Positions 1 through 7,526 of a stretch of DNA of 22,415 bases are shown here, piece by piece; the first letter of the stretch is position 1, and every line of letters begins with the position of its first letter. The notes below the pieces were generated by a model. It saw only the letters and a program-made list of their open reading frames with translations. It did no database searches and was not told the origin of the DNA. Both the position numbers and the translations under genes were made by a program. The stretch is from Bordetella parapertussis (GTDB taxonomy: Bacteria; Pseudomonadota; Gammaproteobacteria; Burkholderiales; Burkholderiaceae_C), in NCBI GenBank assembly GCA_945878355.1, contig CAMCTC010000077.1, forward strand, positions 1 through 22,415, in the 5' to 3' direction.

Positions 1-21
1 ATTGACGCGATGGGCTTCACG

Positions 22-46
22 GTTTGCCGCAAGCGGCTCGGCAAAC
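22..46. repeat. Inverted repeat downstream of the thiolase gene, possible terminator
   Basis: An 8-bp perfect stem (GTTTGCCG at 22-29, CGGCAAAC at 39-46) encloses a 9-nt loop. It lies about 18 bp past the stop codon of the minus-strand thiolase gene, so it could end or stabilise that transcript. No T-tract follows on the minus strand, so it is not a classic intrinsic terminator. The rest of 1-63 shows no gene I can support. Confidence 0.35.
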
Positions 47-63
47 AAGCCGTCGACCTTTGA

Positions 64-1251
64 TCAGCAGCGCTCGAACACCGCCGCGATGCCTTGCCCG
101 CCGCCTATGCACATCGTCACCAGCGCATAGCGCCCGCCGGTGCGGGCCAATTCGTACAGCGCCTTGGTCGTGATGATCGCGCCAGTCGCACCGACCGGGT
201 GGCCTAGCGAGATGCCTGAGCCGTTGACGTTGACCTTGGCCGGGTCCAGGTCGAGTTCCTGGCTGACTGCGCAGGCTTGCGCCGCGAAGGCCTCGTTGGC
301 CTCGATCACGTCCAGGTCGGCGATCTTCAGCCCGACTCGCTTGAGCACCGCGCGAGTCGCCGAGACCGGACCTATGCCCATGATCGTTGGCTCGACGCCG
401 GTGTGGGCATAGCCGACCAGTCGGGCCATCGGCTTCAAGTTGCCGCGCTTGACCGCGTCGCCGCTGGCCAGCACCACCGCGGCAGCGCCGTCGTTCACGC
501 CCGACGCATTGCCGGCAGTGACCAGGCCGTCCTTCTTGAACGCGGCGCGCATCTTGCCCAGGGTCTCGATCGTGGTGTCGGCCTTCACATGCTCGTCGGT
601 GACGAACTGGGTCGACCCTTTGCGAGTGACGATCTCGACCGGCACGATCTGCTCGGTGAACCTGCCCGCTGCGATGGCCGCCGCCGCACGCTGGTGGCTC
701 TGCACCGCCAACGCATCCATCTGGGCCCGCGTGATGCCGAACTGCTCGGCCACGTTCTCGGCCGTGATGCCCATGTGGATCTTGTGGAACGGGTCGTGCA
801 GGATGCCAACCATGTAGTCGAGCAGTTGGGTGTCGCCCATCCTGGCGCCCCAGCGCGCTGCGGGCATGAAGTAGATGCCGCGCGACATCGACTCGGCGCC
901 GGCGCCGATCGCGAGCTCGCAATCGCCCAGCATGATGGCTTGCGAGGCCGAGATGATCGCCTGCAGGCCAGAGCCGCACAGCCGGTTGACGTTGAAGGCC
1001 GGGGTCTCCTTGGGCACGCCGGCTGCCACCGAGGCCACCCGGCCCAGGTAGGCGTCGCGGGCTTCGGTCGGAATCACCGTGCCCATCGCCACATGGCCGA
1101 TCTGTGCCGCGTCGGCGCCGCTGCGCGCGATCGCAGCCTTGATCGCTGTCGTGGCGAGGTCGATGGGTGGACTGTCCTTCAGCGTGCCGCCAAAGGTGCC
1201 GATCGCGGTGCGGGCGGCGCTGACGACATAGACGTCACGGGTTGTGCTCAT
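64..1251 (-). CDS. bktB: Beta-ketothiolase / acetyl-CoA acyltransferase, BktB-like
   Basis: Thiolase of 395 aa. It catalyses CoA-dependent cleavage of 3-ketoacyl-CoA, or the reverse condensation, in the cytoplasm. The nucleophilic Cys is C92 in NRLCGSG. The catalytic His is H351 in [13 protein letters not shown] and the second Cys is C381 in MCIGGGQG. The length is normal for the family. The sequence closely resembles the Cupriavidus BktB type as I remember it, including [14 protein letters not shown] and the C-terminal [17 protein letters not shown]. BktB accepts C4-C10 and some branched or odd-chain ketoacyl-CoAs. An in-frame TTG lies 15 bp further upstream (1266), but the ATG at 1251 has an AAGAG-type ribosome site and matches family N-termini. 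The gene is divergent from the acyl-CoA dehydrogenase gene, which suggests shared control of a beta-oxidation-type pathway. The thiolase assignment is secure; the BktB subtype is likely. Confidence 0.93.
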   Translation of the reverse strand: MSTTRDVYVVSAARTAIGTFGGTLKDSPPIDLATTAIKAAIARSGADAAQIGHVAMGTVIPTEARDAYLGRVASVAAGVPKETPAFNVNRLCGSGLQAIISASQAIMLGDCELAIGAGAESMSRGIYFMPAARWGARMGDTQLLDYMVGILHDPFHKIHMGITAENVAEQFGITRAQMDALAVQSHQRAAAAIAAGRFTEQIVPVEIVTRKGSTQFVTDEHVKADTTIETLGKMRAAFKKDGLVTAGNASGVNDGAAAVVLASGDAVKRGNLKPMARLVGYAHTGVEPTIMGIGPVSATRAVLKRVGLKIADLDVIEANEAFAAQACAVSQELDLDPAKVNVNGSGISLGHPVGATGAIITTKALYELARTGGRYALVTMCIGGGQGIAAVFERC

Positions 1252-1349
1252 GGTTTCGCTCTTCAAAAAGGGTTGGACATGGAGGATAGACGGGCGCGAG
1301 CATAGGTCCGACAGTTTGCTGGGGGCTGACAGCCAGGACTTCGTTTCGT

Positions 1350-1376
1350 CAGCATTTGCGCACGCGCAAACTGCTG
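1350..1376. promoter_or_regulatory. Strong dyad in the divergent thiolase/dehydrogenase promoter region
   Basis: The core TTTGCGC-AC-GCGCAAA (1355-1370) is a perfect 7-2-7 inverted repeat. It is flanked by a second complementary pair, CAGCA (1350-1354) and TGCTG (1372-1376), with one unpaired base at 1371. It lies about 100 bp upstream of the thiolase start and 144 bp upstream of the dehydrogenase start, which fits an operator for a dimeric repressor such as a TetR-family protein. No such regulator is encoded in the window. The 7-mer CGCGCAA recurs at 1468-1474. The site's function is inferred. Confidence 0.5.
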
Positions 1377-1519
1377 CGATGTGCGGGCCTGTTGAGCGTC
1401 ACGTTCGCGACCTTGGGCCTGTTGTGTGGGTGATTGAATTTCTGACCAGTGGCAAGCCAAAGGTTGTCGCGCAACGCGCAGCCCCAGGACGCCCAACACC
1501 GCCAGACCAGGAGAAACCG

Positions 1520-2755
1520 ATGTTCGCTGAACCCTCTGCCCGTACCCGTGAGCTGCTAGACCGGCTCAATGCATTTTTCGACCAACACATCTACCCCAAC
1601 GAAGCGCGCCACCATGAAGAACTTCACGCGCGCCGCAAGCTGGGCACCGAATGGCAGCCCTCTGCACTGCTCGAAGAGCTCAAGCCGCTGGCGCGCGCCG
1701 CTGGGCTGTGGAACATGTTTTTGCCGCACAGCGACCGCGCGCCCACAGGCCTGAACAACCTCGATTACTCGCCGCTGTGCGAGGTGATGGGCCGGGTCAG
1801 CTGGTCGGGTGAGGTCTTCAACTGCTCGGCGCCCGACACCGGCAACATGGAAACCATCGAGCGCTATGGCACGCACGAGCAGAAAGACCGCTGGCTCGAA
1901 CCGCTGTTGCGCGGCGAGATCCGCTCGGCCTTTCTGATGACCGAGCCGGCGGTGGCCTCGTCGGATGCGACCAACATCCAGACCAGCATCGCGCGCGACG
2001 GCGACCATTACGTCATCAACGGCACCAAGTGGTATTCGTCGGGTGCCGGCGTATCGACTTGCGCGATCTTCATTGTGATGGGCAAGACCGACCCGGATGG
2101 CCCACGCCACGCCCAGCAATCGATGGTGCTGGTGCCGCGCGACACCCCCGGCGTGACGGTGCTGCGCCACCTGAGCGTGTTCGGCTATGACGATGCGCCA
2201 CATGGCCACATGGAGGTGCGGCTCGACAACGTGCGGGTGCCGGTGGCCAACATCTTGCTCGGTGAAGGGCGCGGCTTCGAGATCGCCCAGGGCCGCCTCG
2301 GGCCTGGGCGGATTCACCACTGCATGCGCTCTATCGGCGCTGCCGAGCGGGCGCTCGAGCTGATGTGCGACCGGCTGCAGAACCGCATCGCCTTCGGCAA
2401 GGCCTTGTCTCAGCAATCGGTCTGGGCTGAACGCATCGCCGACAGCCGCTGCATGATCGACCAGGCCAGGCTGCTGACGCTCAACGCGGCGCACCGCATG
2501 GACGTTGCCGGCAACAAGGTCGCGAAGGCCGAGATCGCGATGATCAAGGTGGTCGCGCCCAACATGAGCTGCAAGGTGGTCGACTGGGCGATCCAGGCCT
2601 TTGGTGCTGCCGGTGTCAGCCAAGACACCTGGCTGGCCGAAGCCTATGCCCACCAGCGCACAGTTCGCATCGTCGACGGTCCTGACGAGGTGCACCGCAA
2701 CGCGATCGCCAAGATCGAGCTCGGCAAGCGCGCGCCGGCCAAGAAGGCCGCCTGA
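1520..2755 (+). CDS. Acyl-CoA dehydrogenase, ACAD10/ACAD11-like
   Basis: FAD-dependent acyl-CoA dehydrogenase of 411 aa that would introduce the 2,3-double bond into an acyl-CoA and pass electrons to ETF. The ACAD signature [12 protein letters not shown] lies at 138-149. A flavin/substrate-binding middle segment follows ([10 protein letters not shown] at 167-176), then the C-terminal helical domain. Where most ACADs carry the catalytic Glu (EGxxxxxR), this protein has D386 in [10 protein letters not shown] recall the same Asp form from ACAD10/11-type proteins. The open frame extends 276 bp further upstream, but the ATG at 1520 is preceded by AGGAG (1509-1513), and residues before it do not resemble the family. 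It diverges from the thiolase gene and converges on the Bug receptor gene. The family is certain; the substrate (possibly branched or long acyl-CoA) is unknown. Confidence 0.93.
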   Translation: MFAEPSARTRELLDRLNAFFDQHIYPNEARHHEELHARRKLGTEWQPSALLEELKPLARAAGLWNMFLPHSDRAPTGLNNLDYSPLCEVMGRVSWSGEVFNCSAPDTGNMETIERYGTHEQKDRWLEPLLRGEIRSAFLMTEPAVASSDATNIQTSIARDGDHYVINGTKWYSSGAGVSTCAIFIVMGKTDPDGPRHAQQSMVLVPRDTPGVTVLRHLSVFGYDDAPHGHMEVRLDNVRVPVANILLGEGRGFEIAQGRLGPGRIHHCMRSIGAAERALELMCDRLQNRIAFGKALSQQSVWAERIADSRCMIDQARLLTLNAAHRMDVAGNKVAKAEIAMIKVVAPNMSCKVVDWAIQAFGAAGVSQDTWLAEAYAHQRTVRIVDGPDEVHRNAIAKIELGKRAPAKKAA

Positions 2756-2767
2756 GCCCAGGCGGCC
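2746..2767. terminator. Hairpin between convergent genes, overlapping a stop codon
   Basis: A perfect 8-bp stem (GGCCGCCT at 2746-2753, AGGCGGCC at 2760-2767) with a 6-nt loop spans the dehydrogenase stop codon and the 20-bp convergent gap. Read on the minus strand it is followed by TTCTT (2745-2741). It is therefore best placed to terminate the Bug receptor transcript, with weaker value for the plus strand. Confidence 0.5.
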
Positions 2768-2775
2768 AGGGCGAA

Positions 2776-3738
2776 TCAGTCGATCCTGGCGCCTGACTTC
2801 TTCACGACGTCGGCCCAGATCGCCAGCTCGGTTTTGATCTGCGCCGTGAATTGCTCAGGCGTGTTGGTGATCGGATCCCAGCCCAGCGCGGTCATGCGTT
2901 CGTGGATGTCTGGCATCTTCATGATCTTGCTGAGCTCGGCGTTGAGCCGGTTGACGATGTCGCGCGGCGTGTTCGCGGCGACGAACATGCCGTACCAGGC
3001 CGAGACCTCGAAGCCGGGCACCGTCTCGGCCACCGTGGGCACGTCGGGCATCAGGGCGTGGCGCTTGGGCGTTGCGACGCCAATTGCGCGCAAGCGACCT
3101 GCCTTGACTTGAGGCGCGACGGTCGAGTACTGGTCGAACATGAAGCTCAGCTGGCCGGCGATCACGTCGTTGAGCGCCGGACCGCTGCCCTTGTACGGGA
3201 CGTGCTGCATCTTCACGCCCGCCATCGTCGCAAGCATTTCGCCCGTCAGGTGGTTGGACGAGCCGTTGCCAGCCGAGCCGAACGTGATCTCGCCGGGCTT
3301 TTGCTTGGCCAGCGCGATCAGCTCGGCCACGTTCTTGGCTGGCACGTTGGGGTTGACCACCAGGATGTTGATGTACTTCACGACCAGCGAGATCGCGACG
3401 AAATCCTTGATCGGGTCGTAGGGTAGCTTGCTGTAGAGGTTCGGGTTGATGGTGTGTGTGCCGGTCGTGCCTAGCAAGATCGTGTGGCCGTCGGGCGCAG
3501 ACTTCGCGACCGAGTCCGCCCCCAGCCCGCCACCAGCGCCACCGCGGTTGTCGATGACGACCGGCTGTCCCATCGCCTCGGACAGCTTGGCACCGATGGC
3601 GCGGCCGAGGATGTCGGTCGGGCCGCCGGCTGGGAAGGGCACGACCAGACGGATCGGCTTGTTGGGGTAAGTCTGTGCCTGCGCGTTGGTCAGCAGCGCG
3701 AACAGCGCGACAGCGGCGCATCGAATCAGCAGTTTCAA
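2776..3738 (-). CDS. Bug-family (TctC) periplasmic substrate-binding protein
   Basis: Extracytoplasmic solute receptor of the Bug/TctC family, 320 aa from the chosen start. These bind carboxylates and other small organic acids in the periplasm, either for tripartite tricarboxylate transporters or for signalling. A signal peptide (residues 1-21, LLIRCAAVALFALLTNAQA) ends before QTYPNKPIR. The family marks are LVVPFPAGGPTDILGR at 31-46 and VVIDNRGGAGG at 60-70. I chose the TTG at 3738 because GGGAG lies 7 bp before it and it gives a standard signal peptide. An ATG at 3792 is in frame but adds 18 polar residues and has no ribosome site. No TctA or TctB membrane partner is in the window, as is common for Burkholderiales Bug genes. 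It is the last gene of the minus-strand series and may capture that pathway's substrate. Family is sure; ligand unknown. Confidence 0.9.
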   Translation of the reverse strand: MKLLIRCAAVALFALLTNAQAQTYPNKPIRLVVPFPAGGPTDILGRAIGAKLSEAMGQPVVIDNRGGAGGGLGADSVAKSAPDGHTILLGTTGTHTINPNLYSKLPYDPIKDFVAISLVVKYINILVVNPNVPAKNVAELIALAKQKPGEITFGSAGNGSSNHLTGEMLATMAGVKMQHVPYKGSGPALNDVIAGQLSFMFDQYSTVAPQVKAGRLRAIGVATPKRHALMPDVPTVAETVPGFEVSAWYGMFVAANTPRDIVNRLNAELSKIMKMPDIHERMTALGWDPITNTPEQFTAQIKTELAIWADVVKKSGARID

Positions 3739-3866
3739 GTGAGGTCTCCCGGCGCCGATCAGGTTCGGCAAGTGATTGGATAAAGTCTTCATGTGGCGTA
3801 TTGTGCTGGCATGCTGTGCGATGGGCTGCCGTGCAACGTGCAGCCACGAGCAGCGGCGCACCGCCT

Positions 3867-4289
3867 TTACATCCTCGTGCGGACGAAAATACCGATCTTG
3901 TAGGCTGCGTCGGCGCACACCGGCCCGTAGAGCTCGGCAAACCCACCGGCCTTCAGCGATGCCGCCATGTCGGCGACGTTGGCTCGGCACTGCTTGACGT
4001 CAAACGGCAGTTTGTCGGCGGCCATTTTCATGACCGAGATGGCCGCGAGATAGGGCAAGAACGGCGTCAAGGCCTGAGTCCCGGGGGCTTCTTGATAGGC
4101 GCGAAAGGCTTCTGCCTGCGCGACGATTGCCTCGCCCTGCGTCTTGGCTTCGGCCCGTTGGCGTGGCGCGAGATCAGGATCCTTGGCGTGGCGGTAGACC
4201 AGAATCCCCAGCAAATGCATGGGCTCGGCCTCCAGCACCGCGTCGTGGATCTGGCTGTTGAGCTTTCTGCGCTTGAAAAATTCGAACAT
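3867..4289 (-). CDS. Small hypothetical protein, 140 aa
   Basis: I do not recognise this family. The protein starts MFEFFKRRK, has no signal peptide or clear membrane segment, and appears mostly helical. Alanine-rich stretches lie in the middle, and there are two cysteines near the C-terminal half (QCRANVADM and PVCADAAY). The start is well supported by AGGAGTGAG a few bases upstream of the ATG. It lies about 130 bp before the Bug receptor start and 247 bp after the Rieske oxygenase stop, all on the same strand. Coding potential is supported by the ribosome site and by a compact, normal amino-acid composition. Function cannot be inferred. Confidence 0.72.
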   Translation of the reverse strand: MFEFFKRRKLNSQIHDAVLEAEPMHLLGILVYRHAKDPDLAPRQRAEAKTQGEAIVAQAEAFRAYQEAPGTQALTPFLPYLAAISVMKMAADKLPFDVKQCRANVADMAASLKAGGFAELYGPVCADAAYKIGIFVRTRM

Positions 4290-4536
4290 GGCTCACTCCT
4301 GGCCTTTCGTCGGGCCGCCCGCGGTGCGGGTCTGCCCTGAAATCGCCGGCAAGCCGACGACGGATGACGCGGTCTGCAGCGACATCAGGCCAGGCCACTG
4401 CGTTTCTGACGGCGTTTGTCTTTGTTCGTTACAAGCTTCAATGACGCTTCGATCAGAGGCGCTACGCCCCATTGTCCGGCACGTTGACGCGCACCGAGGC
4501 GTGCGATGGCTGGAAGCTGTCTGGCATTCTGCGGCT
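4290..4536. other. 247-bp intergenic region with no recognised feature
   Basis: This lies between the Rieske oxygenase and the small hypothetical gene, both minus strand. I found no convincing ORF, RNA gene, repeat or consensus promoter. Its length suggests that the two downstream genes may have their own promoter here. Confidence 0.4.
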
Positions 4537-5670
4537 TCAGGTCGTGGCCGCCGCGCTGCGTGCGGCTTCCAGCGTTTGGTGGAAATGCGAGATCGCCCCC
4601 TCGAACAGGCCGAAGGTGAAGTGGTCGTTGGCCTGGCTGGCCAGGCCTTTCTGGATCGCGCAGATCACCTCGCGGTCTTCGGCGGCGCCGACTTCGCGAA
4701 CGAAATCGGCGTCGCGCAGCGCGGCGGTCCTGGCTTGGTCGTCTGCGCCGCGCACATCGGCCAGCGTGTAGCTGATCTCCAGTGTTCGGTCCACGCCCAT
4801 CGGTTCCAGCACCACCAGGTTGGTGTGTCGTGACAGCATCGTGACGAGCACGTTCGGGAACAGGTGGTACACATAGGTCAGCAGGCCGTCCACGCGGCGC
4901 TCTGCCGGCGGCACATCGGCCAGCTTGCTGATGCGCCGGAACGGGTAGGTCACACGGCAGTGGCGCCCGAAGGGCTCGATCAGGTTGAGGTTGTCGAAGC
5001 CATAGGGGTAGAAGCTTTCGCGGTGCGTCGACCTGATGTGGTATCCCTCGATGAAGCCTTCGAGCATCACCTTCCAATTGGCGTCGACGATGCGCTCACG
5101 CGTGGCCAGCAGCTCGTATTCAGGTGGCAGCAAGGGCTGGACCTCATCCAGTGAGGCGTCGCTGACCAACGCAGCGTCCTGGGTGATGAACACCAGGCCC
5201 AGTCGCTCTTGCACCTGCACCGGCACCAAGCCATGGCAGCCCTTGTCCAGGCCGGGGAAGCCATGCGGATCGGGCACCTGACGCAGCTGACCGTCCAGCG
5301 CGTAGGTCCAGCCGTGGTAACGGCAGGCGAAGGCGGGTGCGTTGCCGATGCCACTGGCAACCTGCATGCCGCGGTGTCGACAGGCATTGCGGAAGGCGCG
5401 CACCACGCCGTCCTTGCCGCGCACGGCCAGCAGCGGCGTGCCGGCGGCTTCGCGCGCCACGTAGTCGCCGGGCTTTGACAGTGCCGCCGACGGGCAGAAC
5501 GCTGTGGGCGTGCGGCGCATCACCTGGCGAATCTCGGTGTCGAGCACGGCAGGGGACCGGTAGTTGTCCACCGGCTCGCGCCACACTGCTGGCGCCAGGT
5601 CGGTGGTGCGCTGGGCCATGTGGTCCAGCACACGCTGGGCCACCTGCTGGTCGTCGGCGAGTATCGGCAT
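4537..5670 (-). CDS. Rieske non-heme iron ring-hydroxylating oxygenase, alpha subunit
   Basis: Oxygenase component of a Rieske-type system, 377 aa, cytoplasmic. It would insert one or both atoms of O2 into a substrate using electrons from a separate reductase. The N-terminal Rieske domain has ligands C97, H99, C116 and H119 (CRHRG...CRYHGW). The C-terminal SRPBCC-type catalytic domain has the mononuclear iron ligands H211 and H216 (EGYHIRSTH) and probably D332 (AAEDREVI). The bridging acidic residue before the first His is Glu (E208), as in carnitine-monooxygenase-type enzymes, rather than the Asp of naphthalene-type dioxygenases. No beta subunit, ferredoxin or reductase gene is in the window. 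The gene follows the MaoC gene by 75 bp on the same strand. The family is secure; the substrate, and whether it acts as mono- or dioxygenase, are unknown. No clear ribosome site precedes the ATG. Confidence 0.92.
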   Translation of the reverse strand: MPILADDQQVAQRVLDHMAQRTTDLAPAVWREPVDNYRSPAVLDTEIRQVMRRTPTAFCPSAALSKPGDYVAREAAGTPLLAVRGKDGVVRAFRNACRHRGMQVASGIGNAPAFACRYHGWTYALDGQLRQVPDPHGFPGLDKGCHGLVPVQVQERLGLVFITQDAALVSDASLDEVQPLLPPEYELLATRERIVDANWKVMLEGFIEGYHIRSTHRESFYPYGFDNLNLIEPFGRHCRVTYPFRRISKLADVPPAERRVDGLLTYVYHLFPNVLVTMLSRHTNLVVLEPMGVDRTLEISYTLADVRGADDQARTAALRDADFVREVGAAEDREVICAIQKGLASQANDHFTFGLFEGAISHFHQTLEAARSAAATT

Positions 5671-5745
5671 GTCAAGAGCTTTCAGTTTGCGGTGGGTGTC
5701 TGCTCGCCTCGAGCGCCGGCGTGCGCCGTGCCTGCGTCACGGCTG

Positions 5746-6612
5746 TTAGACCTGGTACGAGAACACGCCGTTGTCTAGCACCGTGACGCCGCGAGCGGGC
5801 GCGGCGACGCGGAACGAGGCATGGCCTGGCGCGCCCAACCAGATCTCAATGCGCAAGGTCTCGCCCGGGTAAACCGGCGATGTGAAGCGCGCTTGGTAGC
5901 TTCGAAACCGCGCCGGGTCGCCGCCGCACAAGGCTTGGAGCAGCGCGCAGCCTGCGATGCCCCAGGTGGCTGCACCGTGCAGGATGGGCCGGGCGAAGCC
6001 GCCTTGCCGTGCCACCGCGGGGTCGGCGTGCAGTGGGTTGAAGTCGCCTGACAGGCGGTAGATCAGCGCAGCCTGGGGCAGCGTCGGCCAGTCTATGGAC
6101 TGGTCCGAGGCGCGATCTGGGATGGCGGCAGCGGCCGGGCCGGGTGCAGTGGGCCCGCCAAAACCACCGTCGTCGCGGCAGACCATCGTGTTGCTGACGC
6201 TGCACAGCAAGTCGCCGCTGGCTTGGTCGCGCACGTCGCGCCGGGTGTAGATCAACATGCCCTTGCCGACGCCTTTGTCGACGATGCGCTCGATCGTCAT
6301 GCTGCCGACCACTTCGCCGCTTGGCGGGAAAGGCCGATAGATTTCTATGCCTTGCTCGCCGTTGAGCAAGCGCTGCCAGGTGATGCCGAGTTCGGGGTGG
6401 GCCTTGGGCCAGAAGCCCGGATAGCCCAGCACGCCGCCAAAAGTGGGCAACACCTTCAAGTCTTTCTCGTAGACGAAGCCGAGTTGATCCTCGTCCAGCG
6501 GATCGGCGCCCAGGCCCAAGCCCAGCGCATAGAGCATCACGTCTTTTTCGACATAGCGGTGAGCGATCACCGGGATGCTGAAGTCGCGCAGCAGTTCGTA
6601 GGCGACTGTCAT
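5746..6612 (-). CDS. MaoC-like enoyl-CoA hydratase 2
   Basis: Double-hotdog hydratase of 288 aa that would add water to trans-2-enoyl-CoA to give (R)-3-hydroxyacyl-CoA. The N-terminal half is the degenerate MaoC_dehydrat_N-like hotdog. The C-terminal half holds the hydratase-2 motif, YRLSGDFNPLH at 185-195, with the catalytic pair D190 and H195. FARPILHG follows at 206-213. This is the layout of the hydratase-2 unit of eukaryotic peroxisomal MFE-2. The open frame runs 102 bp further upstream, but those residues lie inside the SDR gene. The ATG at 6612 overlaps the SDR stop by one base (TGATG), which argues for translational coupling and fits the family N-terminus. Assignment is firm at family level; chain-length preference is unknown. 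Confidence 0.92.
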   Translation of the reverse strand: MTVAYELLRDFSIPVIAHRYVEKDVMLYALGLGLGADPLDEDQLGFVYEKDLKVLPTFGGVLGYPGFWPKAHPELGITWQRLLNGEQGIEIYRPFPPSGEVVGSMTIERIVDKGVGKGMLIYTRRDVRDQASGDLLCSVSNTMVCRDDGGFGGPTAPGPAAAAIPDRASDQSIDWPTLPQAALIYRLSGDFNPLHADPAVARQGGFARPILHGAATWGIAGCALLQALCGGDPARFRSYQARFTSPVYPGETLRIEIWLGAPGHASFRVAAPARGVTVLDNGVFSYQV

Positions 6613-7526
6613 CAGACTGGGTCCCAGCAAAAGACGTCGGCGCTGCGATCGAGCGGGAAGAACGAACTCTTGAAAGCCGGCAGCATGTGCTCGGCCATGC
6701 TCTGCGGCGTCCAACCCTGTTCACGCTGCACGCTGCGTATCGGCCGCGGCTGGCTGAACAGGAAGATCTCGTTCTTGCGCGAGCCGAAGATCTGACCTGT
6801 GACATCCTGGGACAAATCGCTGGCCAGGAACACCGCCAGCGGCGCGACTTTTGCGGCCGTCATGGTCTTGACGCGATCGACCCGCAGCTTTTCCTCGGGT
6901 GTATCGGTCGGAATCGTGCCGATCAGCCTGCTCCAAGCGAAAGGCGCGATGCAGTTCGACCGCACTTTGTAGCGTGCCATGTCCAGCGCGATCGACTTCG
7001 ACAGCCCGACCACGCCGAGCTTGGCCGCGGCGTAGTTGGCCTGGCCGAAATTGCCGACCAAGCCTGACGCCGAAGTGAAGTGCACGAAGCTGCCTTGCTC
7101 TTGCTCACGGAAATAGGTGGCCGCTGCCCGCGACACGTTGAAGTAGCCCGTCAGGTGCACATCGACCACCATCTCCCAGTCGACATGCGACATGCGGTGG
7201 AAGATGCGGTCGCGCAGGAAACCGGCGTTGTTGATCACGGCGTCGAGGCGGCCGAAGTGGCTGACGGCCTGCTCGATCATCGCCTGTGCAGCCTTGGCGT
7301 CGGTGATGCTGTCGTTGTTGGCGACTGCGCGTCCGCCCGCAGCCACGATCTCGGCCACCACCGCAGCAGCGGGCGTCTCGAGCGTGCTCTCGCCTTCGGG
7401 GCTGACGCCGAGGTCGTTGACGACGACAGCCGCCCCTTCGGCAGCGGCCAGCAGCGCGATTTCTCTGCCGATGCCCCGGCCCGCGCCGGTCACCAGCACG
7501 ACTTTTTCTTGCAGACATCCAGCCAT
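6612..7526 (-). CDS. SDR-family 3-hydroxyacyl-CoA dehydrogenase, MFE-2 type
   Basis: Short-chain dehydrogenase of 304 aa, probably oxidising (R)-3-hydroxyacyl-CoA to the 3-keto form with NAD. The Rossmann motif TGAGRGIG is at 13-20. D38 at the end of beta-2 favours NAD over NADP. NNAG lies at 99-102, and the catalytic set is S152, Y165 and K169. The segment around residues 99-131 (NNAGFLRDRIFHRM and what follows) and the C-terminal extension beyond the usual 250 aa resemble the dehydrogenase part of MFE-2/17beta-HSD4. The ATG at 7526 has GGAG 8 bp upstream; an 11-codon-longer frame lacks that support. It heads the minus-strand series and overlaps the hydratase gene by one base, so the pair looks like a split MFE-2. 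Activity on an acyl-CoA is inferred from family resemblance and context. Confidence 0.9.
   Translation of the reverse strand: MAGCLQEKVVLVTGAGRGIGREIALLAAAEGAAVVVNDLGVSPEGESTLETPAAAVVAEIVAAGGRAVANNDSITDAKAAQAMIEQAVSHFGRLDAVINNAGFLRDRIFHRMSHVDWEMVVDVHLTGYFNVSRAAATYFREQEQGSFVHFTSASGLVGNFGQANYAAAKLGVVGLSKSIALDMARYKVRSNCIAPFAWSRLIGTIPTDTPEEKLRVDRVKTMTAAKVAPLAVFLASDLSQDVTGQIFGSRKNEIFLFSQPRPIRSVQREQGWTPQSMAEHMLPAFKSSFFPLDRSADVFCWDPV

Noticed and set aside
277..1305. 342-codon plus-strand open frame opposite the thiolase gene
   Set aside because: No family resemblance; it mirrors a thiolase with all catalytic residues on the other strand.
1556..2695. 379-codon minus-strand open frame opposite the acyl-CoA dehydrogenase
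   Set aside because: Shadow ORF; the opposite strand encodes a full ACAD with its signature motifs.
4385..5077. Minus-strand open frame running past the Rieske oxygenase stop toward 4385
   Set aside because: It is out of frame with the oxygenase and has no motif; I considered a frameshifted C-terminal extension, but the oxygenase is full length at 377 aa.
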